From: a virus
DNA length: 36,367 bases
Strand: one strand, 5' to 3'
Virus record (IMG/VR): IMGVR_UViG_3300020054_000461
Location: 1 to 36,367 of that record
The notes beneath the pieces were generated by a model, which was not told where the DNA came from, did not search any database, and saw nothing but the letters and a program-made list of their open reading frames with translations. Below are positions 6,431 to 14,389 of the stretch, in pieces (the stretch's first letter is position 1; each line of letters begins with the position of its first letter). The translations under genes were made by a program, and so were the position numbers.

Positions 6431-7684
6431 ATGAGCGCCTTTGACCAAGCATGGGAGACCCTCTTGCTTCAGAAGGCGACCACGGAGCATCAAGGCTTCT
6501 ATGGCACGATGCCTCCCGCTATTCGCGGGATGATTGACCGCCGCCTCGCTCAGGGCGCTCGTGGCGACGTTGTCCATGATGCACAGGGCGTCCCCGTCGA
6601 ATACAGCGAGGGCATGGGCGAGGAAATCCCCACTGGCCCGATGCGGGAAGGCGACATGTCTCCCTACCGACGCATCGGCCGTGACCAGACGCCGATTTTG
6701 GAGCGCTCTCCAACGATGACGACGCGACGTGATATGGGTGCGGCGGTGTCTCCCGATTCGACGGGGTACGGCATGACTGAATTGCCCGGCTACGAAATGA
6801 TGCCTGAAGAGGGCTTCGCCACGCCGCGTGAGCAATACTTCGGTCGGCAGAGCATGGCTGACGCTTCCCGCCGCATGCTCACTGGCGCTCAGCGCGGCAC
6901 CCGTATGGACGTGCAGGGTGGCGCCAAGTCTGGTATCTTCGCGCCGATGCGCAACGTCGCTGGTGGCGCCGTTGAAGGGAGCGGTTCTCGCAAGGACTTC
7001 GCGCGTATGCCCATCCCAGAGGGCGGCTTGAAGCGCATCGGACAGCGTCGTAGCGCCGCGAAACTCGGAAACGAAGAGGGCATGACCGCGCGTGCCAAGA
7101 TGGGCGGACTGTCCGAAGCGTTCGTCACGCCTGAAATCAAGGCTGCGCGCGAGGGCAGCCAAGCGCCGAAGCCCCAAGCGCAGGCTCCTCCTACGCCAGA
7201 GGAAGAGCGTGAGTCGCTGGCTCAAAGGCTGGCTTCGATGGCCATGGAGGCCAACCCCGGCATCAACATGAACTTTGACCCCACCGCGATGGCGCGCGAG
7301 ATGGTTCCTGATGCACCTGCTGACCCCGATGCGGACCTCTTTGATGAGCCGGTCACCCCCCTCAACGAGCGACCGAGCAACGAGAAGTTGCGTTCCATCA
7401 GCGAAGGTGGCAACATGGGCCGAATCTTGCAGCGGATTGCGCGGCAGAAGCAGAACATGTCCTTCCAGCCGGGCGAAAAGGAGCAGTTCTTCGGCACTGA
7501 AACTGACCCTGCCACGATGGAGATGTTCAGCGGCCAGCGTGGCGGCGAAGAGTCGTTGGCCCGCATCCGTCAGTTGATGATGGACGAAGCCAAGCGTGAG
7601 GCTGCGCGGCAACAGGCTCAGGGACAACTTGACCTCACCCGTGCGCAGCAGGCTGCTCAGGCGAAGACCGACCAGCAGAGTTGA
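6431..7684 (+). CDS. Unknown 417-aa protein with N-terminal AWxxLK-type tag
   Basis: Starts MSAFDQAWETLLLQKA, the recurring helical tag, from the ATG behind the TATA box at 6400. The body is low-complexity, rich in Met, Arg, Gly, Pro and Gln, with a proline-rich hinge (QAPKPQAQAPPTPEEERE) about two thirds along and a Gln/Ala-rich C-terminus (LTRAQQAAQAKTDQQS). It has no cysteines and no membrane segment, and I recognise no domain. Disorder of this kind fits an internal or minor virion protein better than an enzyme. Its stop overlaps the next ATG (TGATG), so the two are translationally coupled. Confidence 0.75.
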   Translation: MSAFDQAWETLLLQKATTEHQGFYGTMPPAIRGMIDRRLAQGARGDVVHDAQGVPVEYSEGMGEEIPTGPMREGDMSPYRRIGRDQTPILERSPTMTTRRDMGAAVSPDSTGYGMTELPGYEMMPEEGFATPREQYFGRQSMADASRRMLTGAQRGTRMDVQGGAKSGIFAPMRNVAGGAVEGSGSRKDFARMPIPEGGLKRIGQRRSAAKLGNEEGMTARAKMGGLSEAFVTPEIKAAREGSQAPKPQAQAPPTPEEERESLAQRLASMAMEANPGINMNFDPTAMAREMVPDAPADPDADLFDEPVTPLNERPSNEKLRSISEGGNMGRILQRIARQKQNMSFQPGEKEQFFGTETDPATMEMFSGQRGGEESLARIRQLMMDEAKREAARQQAQGQLDLTRAQQAAQAKTDQQS

Positions 7685-7932
7685 TGACTGTGTTGCCGAT
7701 TGATGCGGCTTGGATTGTGCTCAAGGAGGCATTGAACCCCAATGTTGACCCCGAAGGCCCACTCGCTCAGGCGTTGGCGCAACAGGCGCCAAAACCGAAT
7801 CCGCTCACGATTGAGCCTCTTCCTAAGATGAACCAGCCCAAGCAGCCGGTGCAGCAGAAGTTGCCCGCTGAACTGACGCAGGGTGCTTACGAGTCCAACT
7901 TCAAGCAGGAAGGACCGCGTGTTCACCTTTGA
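7684..7932 (+). CDS. Unknown 82-aa protein with N-terminal AWxxLK tag
   Basis: ATG 7684 overlaps the upstream stop; the sequence begins MTVLPIDAAWIVLKEALNPN, again the tag. The remaining 60 residues are a Pro/Gln/Lys-rich linker-like chain without recognised structure (KMNQPKQPVQQKLPAEL). The whole protein is thus little more than the tag plus a disordered tail, which helps define the tag as a unit. Coupled to the preceding gene; the next gene has its own promoter. Confidence 0.75.
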   Translation: MTVLPIDAAWIVLKEALNPNVDPEGPLAQALAQQAPKPNPLTIEPLPKMNQPKQPVQQKLPAELTQGAYESNFKQEGPRVHL

Positions 7933-7940
7933 GGTAGCAC

Positions 7941-7948
7941 CTAAATAC
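7941..7948 (+). promoter_or_regulatory. TATA box for leaderless GTG-start gene 7969
   Basis: CTAAATAC is centred 24-25 nt before GTG 7969. There is no Shine-Dalgarno. The box and the downstream zinc-ribbon frame support each other. Confidence 0.5.
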
Positions 7949-7968
7949 CGGGGCGCTGTGCGCATCAC

Positions 7969-8109
7969 GTGAAGGGTAAGCGACGCAGCGAGCCCTGTGC
8001 TCATTGTGAGCACCACCCGACCCGCCGACTCTACGTCAAGGTCGGCAACGTGTTCCGTGGCGTGGCGTGGCTCTGTTCCGAATGCGACGGCGTCACCTTT
8101 GACGACTGA
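7969..8109 (+). CDS. Small zinc-ribbon protein, 46 aa
   Basis: A short frame starting at GTG 7969 (MKGKRRSEPCAHCEHHPTRR) and ending at TGA 8107-8109. CAHC (residues 10-13) and CSEC (residues 37-40), with a basic Arg/Lys/His-rich stretch after the first knuckle, make a compact zinc ribbon. A TATA-like box lies about 25 nt upstream, so it is probably leaderless. It was found by reading the gap between genes. The paired CxxC motifs and the matching stop make it a likely gene. A nucleic-acid-binding role is plausible but unproven. Confidence 0.65.
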   Translation: MKGKRRSEPCAHCEHHPTRRLYVKVGNVFRGVAWLCSECDGVTFDD

Positions 8110-8112
8110 GCA

Positions 8113-8120
8113 GTTTAAGT
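8113..8120 (+). promoter_or_regulatory. Possible promoter upstream of gene 8245
   Basis: GTTTAAGT matches the boxes before 6431 and 31930, but no start codon lies 27 nt downstream. If used, it gives gene 8245 a leader of about 100 nt. The gap 8110-8244 holds no other convincing feature. Confidence 0.35.
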
Positions 8121-8244
8121 AGGGTCAGCCTCCGTCGGCAACTGGTCTTCGGGCGTTTCATCCGGTTTGGGCTGGGCCGGTTGTTCTTCACCTCCGCCCG
8201 TTGACCACCTCAACCCTTTTCATCAGCGTCAGCATGCGCGAAGC

Positions 8245-9120
8245 ATGAGCGGTAGCCATGCCCTTGAGACGGCATGGCTGTTGCTCAAGGACTTCTCGTT
8301 CCTGAAGGACCACTCGCCAGAGTACATCGAGGGCTTGCGAAAGCGTATGCTGGACCATCTCAAGAACCCCGGACCGCTGGAACACGTCACGGACTATGCT
8401 CACGTCAATGCTCGGCAACACTACGAAGACCGTAAGGCTCAGCGATTTCATCCAAACCAGAAAATGCCGAAAGGCTTTGAGAAGTTCACGCCTGAGCAGG
8501 TGGCCATTTTCATGGCCAACGACGTGCTCTCCAATCACCCAGAGTTGCCAGAAGCCTTGCGCACACCCATCCCAGCACCGAACGCGAAAAAGTACGGGAA
8601 CACTACGCCCGGTATGATGTTCGACATGTTTGTGACGTCGAATCCAAAGGACCGAGGAGACGCTTCTCACATTTTTTCACCCGTATTTGCTGCCAACAAA
8701 GACGGGAAGGCTGGTCTGCTGACGGTAGGTGCGGGTATTGGTGGGACTGGTGCGGGCAATCGCCACACCATCCACGTTGTTCCTGAAGGAGGGCAAATGC
8801 CGTCGCGAAAGCATCCCAAAGAATTGGCAGACACCCTTCCCGCCCGGTTCAATTTCGAGCCACAGACTACGGAGATTGTCGCTAATCCTCCAAGTTCGCC
8901 GGAAAGGGAGATGAGCCGACCGCTTAACACCGGCTCTGGCCAAGATTTGACGCCTGTTCCAAAGGGGATGGAGGTCCCCGTCAATTTCGACAGCATGCCG
9001 CCTCACATTCGGGACATGATGATTGAAGGCTACCTGCGTCGACAAGGCGGAGGCGATGATGTTCAGACGGGCGAGCCGATGGACCTCGCTTGGCGTATGT
9101 TGAAGGCGGTGATGGCATGA
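8245..9120 (+). CDS. Unknown 291-aa protein with AWxxLK tags at both ends
   Basis: I chose ATG 8245 because it gives MSGSHALETAWLLLKD, matching the MSGSAFESAW start of gene 10455; the frame is open to TTG 8167. The last residues are GEPMDLAWRMLKAVMA (276-291), a second tag at the very C-terminus, identical in style to the internal tag of the protein at 16291. Between them lies a soluble domain with a Gly-rich stretch (LTVGAGIGGTGAGNRHTIHV, about 160-180) and several His residues. It could be an enzyme or structural protein; I recognise no family. The double tag is the clearest evidence that the helix is a separate module. Confidence 0.78.
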   Translation: MSGSHALETAWLLLKDFSFLKDHSPEYIEGLRKRMLDHLKNPGPLEHVTDYAHVNARQHYEDRKAQRFHPNQKMPKGFEKFTPEQVAIFMANDVLSNHPELPEALRTPIPAPNAKKYGNTTPGMMFDMFVTSNPKDRGDASHIFSPVFAANKDGKAGLLTVGAGIGGTGAGNRHTIHVVPEGGQMPSRKHPKELADTLPARFNFEPQTTEIVANPPSSPEREMSRPLNTGSGQDLTPVPKGMEVPVNFDSMPPHIRDMMIEGYLRRQGGGDDVQTGEPMDLAWRMLKAVMA

Positions 9121-9506
9121 GCGACATTGAATGGCTGACGGAAGCAGAAGTGGTGGGGAAGACGGACTGGTCCGACGTGTCCTTCTGCGATTGCTGCTCG
9201 CCGCTGGAACTCTCACTGGCTGTGCTCAAAGCCAAGAAGAAGTCCAAGCCGTTTCACGGGTACAACCCGAACAAGCATCACCGTAAAGGCGGCCTCAACG
9301 CCAAGGGTCGTGCTAAGGCCAAGCGCGAAGAGGGCGCCAACCTCAAACCTCCGGTCACGACGAAGCCGAGCAAACTGAAGCCCGGCTCAAAGAAGGCCAA
9401 GCGGCGCAAGTCGTTCTGCGCTCGCATGAGCGGCGTCAAGGGTCCGACCAGCAAGGACGGGAAGTTGACGCCGAAGGGCGCTTCGCTCAAGAGGTGGAAC
9501 TGTTGA
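9117..9506 (+). CDS. Basic 129-aa protein with KPPVT...KRRKSFCARM domain (DUF6321-like)
   Basis: ATG 9117 overlaps the previous stop and follows GGCGGTGATGG. The N-terminal 45 residues contain a CDCC cluster and a tag-like helix SPLELSLAVLKAKKKSK. The C-terminal part is very basic, with NLKPPVTTKPSKLKPGSKKA followed by KRRKSFCARM and a final KRWNC. From memory this matches a small family common in marine tailed viruses and catalogued as DUF6321; no function is known to me. The basic charge fits DNA binding or condensation. It begins a run of three overlapping basic, cysteine-containing genes. Confidence 0.8.
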   Translation: MSDIEWLTEAEVVGKTDWSDVSFCDCCSPLELSLAVLKAKKKSKPFHGYNPNKHHRKGGLNAKGRAKAKREEGANLKPPVTTKPSKLKPGSKKAKRRKSFCARMSGVKGPTSKDGKLTPKGASLKRWNC

Positions 9507-9688
9507 GCGACTGCGACTGCGGCCACTGTGTTGGGTTGTCGCAGGCGTTTGAGTTCTTGGAAAAGAAGTTGTGTCCTGAAGGCAAGGCTGCGGCGAAAAA
9601 GAAGTTCAAGGTCTACCCGAGCGCTTACGCCAACGGTTGGGCTGTCCAGTACTGCAAGGGTAAGTTCAGGGGGAAGAAGAAGAAGTGA
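9503..9688 (+). CDS. Basic 61-aa protein with FKVYPSAYANGW motif
   Basis: TTG 9503 overlaps the previous stop by four bases and has GAGGTGGA about six bases upstream; GTG 9494 is an alternative start three codons earlier. The protein begins with a Cys-rich piece (DCDCGHC), then a tag-like helix (LSQAFEFLEKKL), then KKKFKVYPSAYANGWAVQYC and a Lys-rich end. The YPSAYAN block is, from memory, a recurrent small domain in marine virus genomes, of unknown function. The same architecture as its neighbour (Cys cluster, helix, basic domain) suggests a common job. Confidence 0.75.
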   Translation: MSDCDCGHCVGLSQAFEFLEKKLCPEGKAAAKKKFKVYPSAYANGWAVQYCKGKFRGKKKK

Positions 9689-10275
9689 CCCGCTGCACCT
9701 GCCACGACGTCCTCATCGTCAAGGACCTGAACCGCTGGTTCAAGGAGAAGTGGGTGGACGTTAGTCGCAAGGACAAGGACGGGAAGCATCCGCCGTGCGG
9801 CCGTTCAAAGGCCAGCACGTCGTCGAAGGGCTACCCCAAATGCCGACCTTCGGTCAAGGTCAGCGACAAAACGCCCAAGACCAGTGGCTCGATGAGCGAA
9901 AGTCAGAAGCGTGCGGCGACGAAAAGGAAGCGTGCGAAGAAGCAGGGTGTCGGCGGGAAGCCGACGATTGTGAAAGCGGTGGCCGTGGTCAAGAGCCCTG
10001 TGTCGCCAGAGGCCAAGCGGCACAAGTTGGAGTACGACAAGAAGTACCAAGCCACGCCTGAGCGGGTCAAGTACCGTGAGGAACTGAACCGTGAGCGTCA
10101 CCGTCGCGGCATCTACGGCAAGGGCGGGCCGGACATGAGCCATACGAAGAACCACACCCTTGTGGCAGAGGACCCGCACACCAATCGAGCCCGTCATTTC
10201 AAGGAAAGGGGGACGCTTAAGAGCGCAACTGCTATTGACCTCGCTTTCGATTCTCTGCGCAATCATGGGCTGTGA
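9685..10275 (+). CDS. Basic 196-aa two-domain protein (DUF5872-like) with C-terminal AFxxLR tag
   Basis: GTG 9685 overlaps the previous stop. Residues 1-100 have CTCHD, then NRWFKEKWVDVSRKDKDGK, CGRSKAS and GYPKCRPSVKVSDKTPKTSG, which I recall as DUF5872, a family of unknown function in marine viruses. Residues about 112-180 form a second basic domain (TPERVKYREELNRERHRRG, NRARHFKERGTLK), also recurrent as a stand-alone protein. The C-terminus is SATAIDLAFDSLRNHGL, a variant of the AWxxLK helix. The protein is a fusion of two small basic domains plus tag, suggesting a DNA-associated internal protein. Confidence 0.8.
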   Translation: MTRCTCHDVLIVKDLNRWFKEKWVDVSRKDKDGKHPPCGRSKASTSSKGYPKCRPSVKVSDKTPKTSGSMSESQKRAATKRKRAKKQGVGGKPTIVKAVAVVKSPVSPEAKRHKLEYDKKYQATPERVKYREELNRERHRRGIYGKGGPDMSHTKNHTLVAEDPHTNRARHFKERGTLKSATAIDLAFDSLRNHGL

Positions 10276-10474
10276 ACTCATCGACTGGTGGGAGGAACTC
10301 TTCGCCGAGATGCTCAAGGTAGCACGCTACAACGTGGACCTGATTGAGGAACACTGCAACGGCTCTAACGAGGCCATGTGCCTCTTGATGGAGGCTTCTG
10401 AGCAATACCACTTCATCCAGCAGGCTTATCACGACTGGCGAGATGGCAGATTGCATGTCGGGCTCGGCGTTTGA
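10265..10474 (+). CDS. Unknown 69-aa protein
   Basis: I chose ATG 10265 (MGCELIDWWEELFAEMLKVA), which overlaps the end of the previous gene by 11 bases and ends inside the start of the next. The frame is open upstream, but that part is antisense-free shadow of gene 9685. The protein is helical and acidic with aromatic residues (EQYHFIQQAYHDWRD). No motif is recognised. Tight packing between two firm genes supports it moderately; a TATA-like CTATTGAC about 29 nt upstream could serve it. Confidence 0.55.
   Translation: MGCELIDWWEELFAEMLKVARYNVDLIEEHCNGSNEAMCLLMEASEQYHFIQQAYHDWRDGRLHVGLGV
10424..10431 (+). promoter_or_regulatory. TATA box for leaderless gene 10455
   Basis: GCTTATCA is centred 27 nt before ATG 10455. 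It favours MSGSAFESAW as the start over the in-frame ATG 10443 four codons upstream. Confidence 0.5.
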
Positions 10475-11705
10475 GTCCGCTTGGGCTTCGTTGAAGCCCG
10501 ATGACCCCGACCGCATCGAGAAGATTGCGCCGCTGGCGGCATTCGTTGTGCCTGCCGCACTCGCTGGTTATGGTCTTTATCAGGGAGTAAAGAACGTAAG
10601 GGAGAACCAGATTACTGACCCAGTATTGGGTTTGAAGGTTGCTGAAGGTGGCGACAGTTTTGGCAGTAACGCGGCAGAGTTTGCCTCTGGTGCCGCTCAG
10701 GGTGTAGGTGCAGGAGCCGCCTTGAGGATGGGTGGTAGAGCCGCTGGCAGAATTGGTGGCAGAAAAGCCGCACAAATCGCCGCAGAGAGGGCTGCTGCGA
10801 GAGAGGCTGCCGAAGCATCAACGCGTGCCGCCTTAGCACGGGAACAGGCTGATGCAGTCCAAGCAGCGGTGATGAGGCAAGGTATCAGCAAACCTTCGAC
10901 CATGGCGGCGATGGATGACGATATAGTGGCAGCAGCGGCTCGCTCTCCTTACGTGAACAGTCAAGCAAGGGCCGCTGGGCGCGAAGCATACCGACCCGGT
11001 GCCTTCCAACAAGGCGCTTACTCCAGACTGGGGCGCGCAGGAAGTGCACTCGACCAACCCGCAGGTCGAATGATAGGTGTCCCTCTCGCAACGGGTGCGC
11101 TGGGCGCTCTTGGATATGCTGGCCTAAGGGCTGCGGGGGGCATGGGTATTTTTGGCGGCACTCCATCAAGGTTGGACGCAGAATCTGCATCTTTTGGCGG
11201 CACTGGCACTCAACCACAGGCGTTCGGTGCAGGGAGCGCCATGGGAGCCGGTGCAGGCAACCTTGCGAACGTCCAAGGGAACGCGACAGCCGACCGTGTG
11301 ATTTTTGACCCCACGCTCGCTCAGGGGAATCAGGCGCTGACCGGATTCGAGGGGCAACAGGAGTTTGGAGGGTTCGGCGTCAGAACAGGTGAGGACATGT
11401 ACATTGGCGAGCGACTCATGAAAGGCGTGGTTGAAGACATGCACCGCAAGGCGCTTCTCAAGAAAGAGGGGCTGTGCAAAGGCGGCTGCGGTCAGACCAT
11501 CAAGATGTGCGGTTGCGAGAAGGCCACGAAGGCCGAGTGCCCGAAGTGCGGCAAGAATTGCTCCTGCGACCAGAAGAACAAGGCCGACAAGAAGCCTGCG
11601 CACGGCATGGTTATCGTCATTGGCTCCAAGGCTGGCCCCGGTCCCATGACCGAAGGCAAGCGCGACAAGTTGGACTCCGAGAAGGGCTCCAAAAAGGACG
11701 ACTGA
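10455..11705 (+). CDS. Unknown 416-aa Ala/Gly-rich protein: tag, membrane segment, 8-Cys cluster
   Basis: Begins MSGSAFESAWASLKPDD, the recurring tag. A hydrophobic segment at about 24-42 (LAAFVVPAALAGYGLY) could span a membrane. The central 200 residues are Ala/Gly/Arg-rich with a second Gly-rich hydrophobic stretch (LATGALGALGYAGL). Near the C-terminus, residues 341-371 hold eight cysteines in paired knuckles (CKGGC, CGC, CPKC, CSC), probably two zinc sites. A tagged, membrane-active protein with a zinc end would fit a virion protein that enters or crosses the membrane during DNA delivery, but this is inference. No family recognised. Confidence 0.75.
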   Translation: MSGSAFESAWASLKPDDPDRIEKIAPLAAFVVPAALAGYGLYQGVKNVRENQITDPVLGLKVAEGGDSFGSNAAEFASGAAQGVGAGAALRMGGRAAGRIGGRKAAQIAAERAAAREAAEASTRAALAREQADAVQAAVMRQGISKPSTMAAMDDDIVAAAARSPYVNSQARAAGREAYRPGAFQQGAYSRLGRAGSALDQPAGRMIGVPLATGALGALGYAGLRAAGGMGIFGGTPSRLDAESASFGGTGTQPQAFGAGSAMGAGAGNLANVQGNATADRVIFDPTLAQGNQALTGFEGQQEFGGFGVRTGEDMYIGERLMKGVVEDMHRKALLKKEGLCKGGCGQTIKMCGCEKATKAECPKCGKNCSCDQKNKADKKPAHGMVIVIGSKAGPGPMTEGKRDKLDSEKGSKKDD

Positions 11706-11733
11706 TTATATCAGATGAGCCTCAAATCGGGGT

Positions 11734-11775
11734 TGGGGCGGGGGGTTCCCCTCCGCACACCGGCCCTCCGCCCCA
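11734..11775 (+). terminator. GC hairpin after gene 10455
   Basis: TGGGGCGGGGGG (11734-11745) pairs with 11764-11775 with one mismatch. It lies 29 bases after the stop of gene 10455 and just before the next promoter, so it may end or stabilise the upstream transcript. No T-run follows. Confidence 0.45.
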
Positions 11776-11786
11776 CCTACGGTGCA

Positions 11787-11792
11787 CTTAAG
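11787..11792 (+). promoter_or_regulatory. Probable promoter of the membrane/GTPase block
   Basis: CTTAAG within GCACTTAAGACC would place a start near 11817, leaving a ten-base leader with GAGGGA before ATG 11827. It lies in the only real gap ahead of the following six genes. Confidence 0.4.
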
Positions 11793-11826
11793 ACCCACCG
11801 GCACTTCGCCACTCCGAGGGAACAGC

Positions 11827-12387
11827 ATGTCTGGTGTGGACAGCGGCCGTAATGACCAAGCAGAAATCCGACTGATGGGGCTCATCCTAACGCAGGCTGT
11901 GTCCATCGGTCTGGCCATCTCCATCTTTGATTCTGGGATTTGGCTCAATCTCCCTGAACCGACCTTGAATGGCGTGACCTACGCGATGGCAGCCTTCGCT
12001 GTGCAGGGTCTGGCCTACTACCTGTTCAAGATGTTCTTTCAGCAGGGCATGGACGAGCGCGCTCGCGCTGCTGCTCAAGAGCGTGCCCGACGCACGCGCT
12101 ACCGTAGCATGGAGATGAACTTCGACCAGCGCCGTCAGGACATGGAGATGCGCATGCAGGAGGCCCAATTGGAAGCCGAACTCCGCTGGATGGAGAAGAA
12201 CCCCGGTCGCACGCCCCCTTGGATTGAATCGCGCATGGCTTCAAACAGCCCTTCAGCGGTCGACTTCATCCCTGAAGAGGTGGCAAAGCACGTGGCGCCG
12301 ATGAGCCTCGGGCTTGAGTTCACCGACGCAGAAGAGGACTCTGGTCCCGAGCGCGGCCCTGATGGGAAGTTCAAGAAGAAGGAGTGA
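11827..12387 (+). CDS. Two-helix membrane protein with long coiled coil, 186 aa
   Basis: ATG 11827 (MSGVDSGRND) follows CCGAGGGAACAGC. Hydrophobic spans lie at about 16-34 (MGLILTQAVSIGLAISIF) and 50-71 (VTYAMAAFAVQGLAYYLF). They are followed by a charged helix, 76-135, rich in Arg, Glu, Gln and Met (ARRTRYRSMEMNFDQRRQDM), likely a coiled coil facing the cytoplasm, and an acidic-then-basic tail ending KFKKKE. I recognise no family. It opens a cluster of small membrane proteins and a GTPase, so a membrane-bound assembly with the coiled coil as a docking arm is a reasonable guess. Confidence 0.8.
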   Translation: MSGVDSGRNDQAEIRLMGLILTQAVSIGLAISIFDSGIWLNLPEPTLNGVTYAMAAFAVQGLAYYLFKMFFQQGMDERARAAAQERARRTRYRSMEMNFDQRRQDMEMRMQEAQLEAELRWMEKNPGRTPPWIESRMASNSPSAVDFIPEEVAKHVAPMSLGLEFTDAEEDSGPERGPDGKFKKKE

Positions 12388-12393
12388 TGGGGC

Positions 12394-12642
12394 TTGGGCC
12401 GCATCTTCAAGACGCCGTCTGACGACGCCGTCGAGGAGACCCTTCGGAGCATGCACATCGCCAACACGGTGGATGTCGCTTACGAGCGCAGCCTTGGATG
12501 GGCACGCACCATCTTGTTCTCTGTTGCCACAGCCTTCGTCATCAGTGGCTACGAGTTCTACCGTGAATGGAGCCTCTGGGAGTCGACGGGTGAGTGGGTC
12601 AGGGAAACGCTGCGTAGGTGGGCGGATTCGATTTTCAACTGA
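12394..12642 (+). CDS. Single-span membrane protein, 82 aa
   Basis: Starts at TTG 12394 with GGAGTGAT about seven bases upstream; no ATG serves this frame. Residues 1-35 are polar, 38-55 form one hydrophobic span (RTILFSVATAFVISGYEF), and the end is amphipathic with four Trp (SLWESTGEWVRETLRRW). No family recognised. It lies immediately before the GTPase and may anchor it or act with it. Confidence 0.7.
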   Translation: MGRIFKTPSDDAVEETLRSMHIANTVDVAYERSLGWARTILFSVATAFVISGYEFYREWSLWESTGEWVRETLRRWADSIFN

Positions 12643-12651
12643 GGTTCAATC

Positions 12652-13374
12652 ATGAGCGCAATCGGGGGCTCCGCACTGGTCGGCGGCGTCGTTTTCGCAC
12701 GTGAGTTGTGGCATTACTGGAAGCCACGCCGCGTCGGCGTCTACGGTCCACCTATGGTCGGCAAGACGACCCTCGACCGCTACATGACCACGCCCGGTGA
12801 GATGGAAGCCATCCCCGAAGACGAGCGAACCAAGCACTTCAAGGTCCCCGGACTGAACCGTTTCCTGCTGCCCAGCCCGACGCGAAAGCGCGTGTCCTAC
12901 AAGGGCGACACGAGGGTGGTCTACTCTTCGGACGTGGGAGGGGATGAGCGATTTTGGAACCTATGGGTTGACGACATGGTCAACCGTCAAGTCGAATCCA
13001 TCGTCTTCTTGTTCGACCACCGCTCAAAGGACGGAGGTGATGCGGCCATCCAAGCCATTGGGGGCTTCAAATACCTCGTTGACGCTATTCTGCATCGCCA
13101 ATATCGGTACCGCAACTTGAAATCATGGATGAAGGGAAAGAAGTATGCTCCGAAAGTCATTATGCTCGTGGCGAACAAGGCTGACCAGTGGTGGGATGAC
13201 CAAGCCAACATCCTTTGGCAGCAGCAGCGGCTTGGTGAGCACGCCATGTACGACCCTTTCAGAGCCGACCTTGTCCGTCTGCAGAAGGCAGGCATTCCTA
13301 CGAAGAGGGGAATGATGGCGACAAGGATTGGCTGGAACGTCGAGAGCACGATGTTGGATTTGCTGACTGGATAG
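12652..13374 (+). CDS. Arf/Ras-like GTPase, 240 aa
   Basis: A P-loop GTPase, with GPPMVGKTT (32-40) as G1, DVGGD (94-98) as G3 in the Arf/G-alpha style and NKAD (175-178) as G4. The usual Gln after DVGG, which positions water for hydrolysis in Arf and Ras, is Asp here, so hydrolysis may be slow or depend on a partner. An insertion of about 20 residues precedes G4. The N-terminus SAIGGSALVGGVVFARELW is hydrophobic and may touch the membrane. ATG 12652 follows GAGGTTCAATC. GTPases of this type are rare in tailed viruses, and the surrounding membrane proteins suggest a switch acting at the host membrane. Family: firm; role: unknown. Confidence 0.85.
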   Translation: MSAIGGSALVGGVVFARELWHYWKPRRVGVYGPPMVGKTTLDRYMTTPGEMEAIPEDERTKHFKVPGLNRFLLPSPTRKRVSYKGDTRVVYSSDVGGDERFWNLWVDDMVNRQVESIVFLFDHRSKDGGDAAIQAIGGFKYLVDAILHRQYRYRNLKSWMKGKKYAPKVIMLVANKADQWWDDQANILWQQQRLGEHAMYDPFRADLVRLQKAGIPTKRGMMATRIGWNVESTMLDLLTG

Positions 13375-13384
13375 GTGATGAGTG

Positions 13385-14389
13385 ATGATTGGACGATTTG
13401 GTGGATATGGACAGGTACCGCAGAGCGATGCGAGTCTGGCGACGATGAGTCAGGCCCACTTGATGGCGCTGAGCCAGCAAGGCAACGCGAGTCATGAGCA
13501 GTTGCTGGAGATGCAGGCTGCTCAGCAGGGCATGCGGGACATGGCTGGTAAGCAGAACATTGTCGTGCCAAAGGTCAACTTCTATCCGAGCCGTCACCCA
13601 GACCCTCGGAAGGCGCGGAAGCAGGACATTCGGCAGGCTCGGAGGCTGCTCACACCGACCAAGCGCGGTCTGCTGAACCCGTTCCGCTGGGTCTGGACGT
13701 TCAAGTACAGGTACAACAGGCAGAGCAACCTCTGCGTCATTGACGGGTGCAACTGCGAGGAACTGATTCGCTACGACAACCTCTACGCGAAGATTACGGA
13801 CGAGGAAACCGGCAAGAGTCTGTGGGAACTCTACTGGCGAAACCCCGTCACGCAGACTCCAGAGCCTTTCGTGGCGCGGGAGAAGGTCACCAACGGTCAG
13901 AAAATGAAGGGGACCTATTGCCCTGAGCACCTCCACCTCTACCACCTCCTGTGCAAGTGGGAAGCCGAGAACGACAAGGACCACAACACCACCAAGACGG
14001 GGATGAAGGAGATGGTCAAGAAGGGTGTTTCGACGGTCGCTGTTCCTATCGCAGTGGTCAAGAAGAAAGACAACACGCCTGAGTTCCTCAAGAAGTACGA
14101 GCCGTTTTTCATGGAATTGGAAAAGGACTCCAAGTCTCACCCCGGCATCACCCTCTCCCACTACCAGAACCCTGAAACCGGGCTGAACGACATTACCACC
14201 GTCACCTTCGACCTGCGCATGTTTCAGAAGGAAGTGCTGGCCACGCGACCACAACTCTCTGACGCCATCGCCAACCTCGGCATCATGCAGATTCCGCAGG
14301 CTCAACCTGTCGTCAATCCAGCAGAAGGTGTTATGGGAAGCCCTGAACTCCCACAGACAGAGCAGGGTCTGTTCGCGCAGGGGGTCTGA
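13385..14389 (+). CDS. Unknown 334-aa cysteine/histidine-containing protein
   Basis: ATG 13385 (MIGRFGGYGQVPQSD) follows AGGTGATGAGTG. The N-terminal 60 residues are Gln/Met-rich and flexible. A basic stretch (KARKQDIRQARRLLTP) leads into a folded region with CVIDGCNC (about 118-125) and YCPEHLHLYHLLCKW (about 180-194), which together could bind zinc. A basic helix MKEMVKKGVSTVAVPIAVVKK follows, mildly hydrophobic. The C-terminus is Pro/Gln-rich. I recognise no domain. It lies directly after the GTPase and may be its partner. Confidence 0.75.
   Translation: MIGRFGGYGQVPQSDASLATMSQAHLMALSQQGNASHEQLLEMQAAQQGMRDMAGKQNIVVPKVNFYPSRHPDPRKARKQDIRQARRLLTPTKRGLLNPFRWVWTFKYRYNRQSNLCVIDGCNCEELIRYDNLYAKITDEETGKSLWELYWRNPVTQTPEPFVAREKVTNGQKMKGTYCPEHLHLYHLLCKWEAENDKDHNTTKTGMKEMVKKGVSTVAVPIAVVKKKDNTPEFLKKYEPFFMELEKDSKSHPGITLSHYQNPETGLNDITTVTFDLRMFQKEVLATRPQLSDAIANLGIMQIPQAQPVVNPAEGVMGSPELPQTEQGLFAQGV

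Noticed and set aside
6269-7627. 452-codon open frame on the minus strand
   Set aside because: It lies antisense to the tagged gene 6431-7684, which has a TATA box and the shared tag. The minus frame has low-complexity His/Arg/Leu composition and no start signal; GC-rich coding DNA commonly leaves such frames open.
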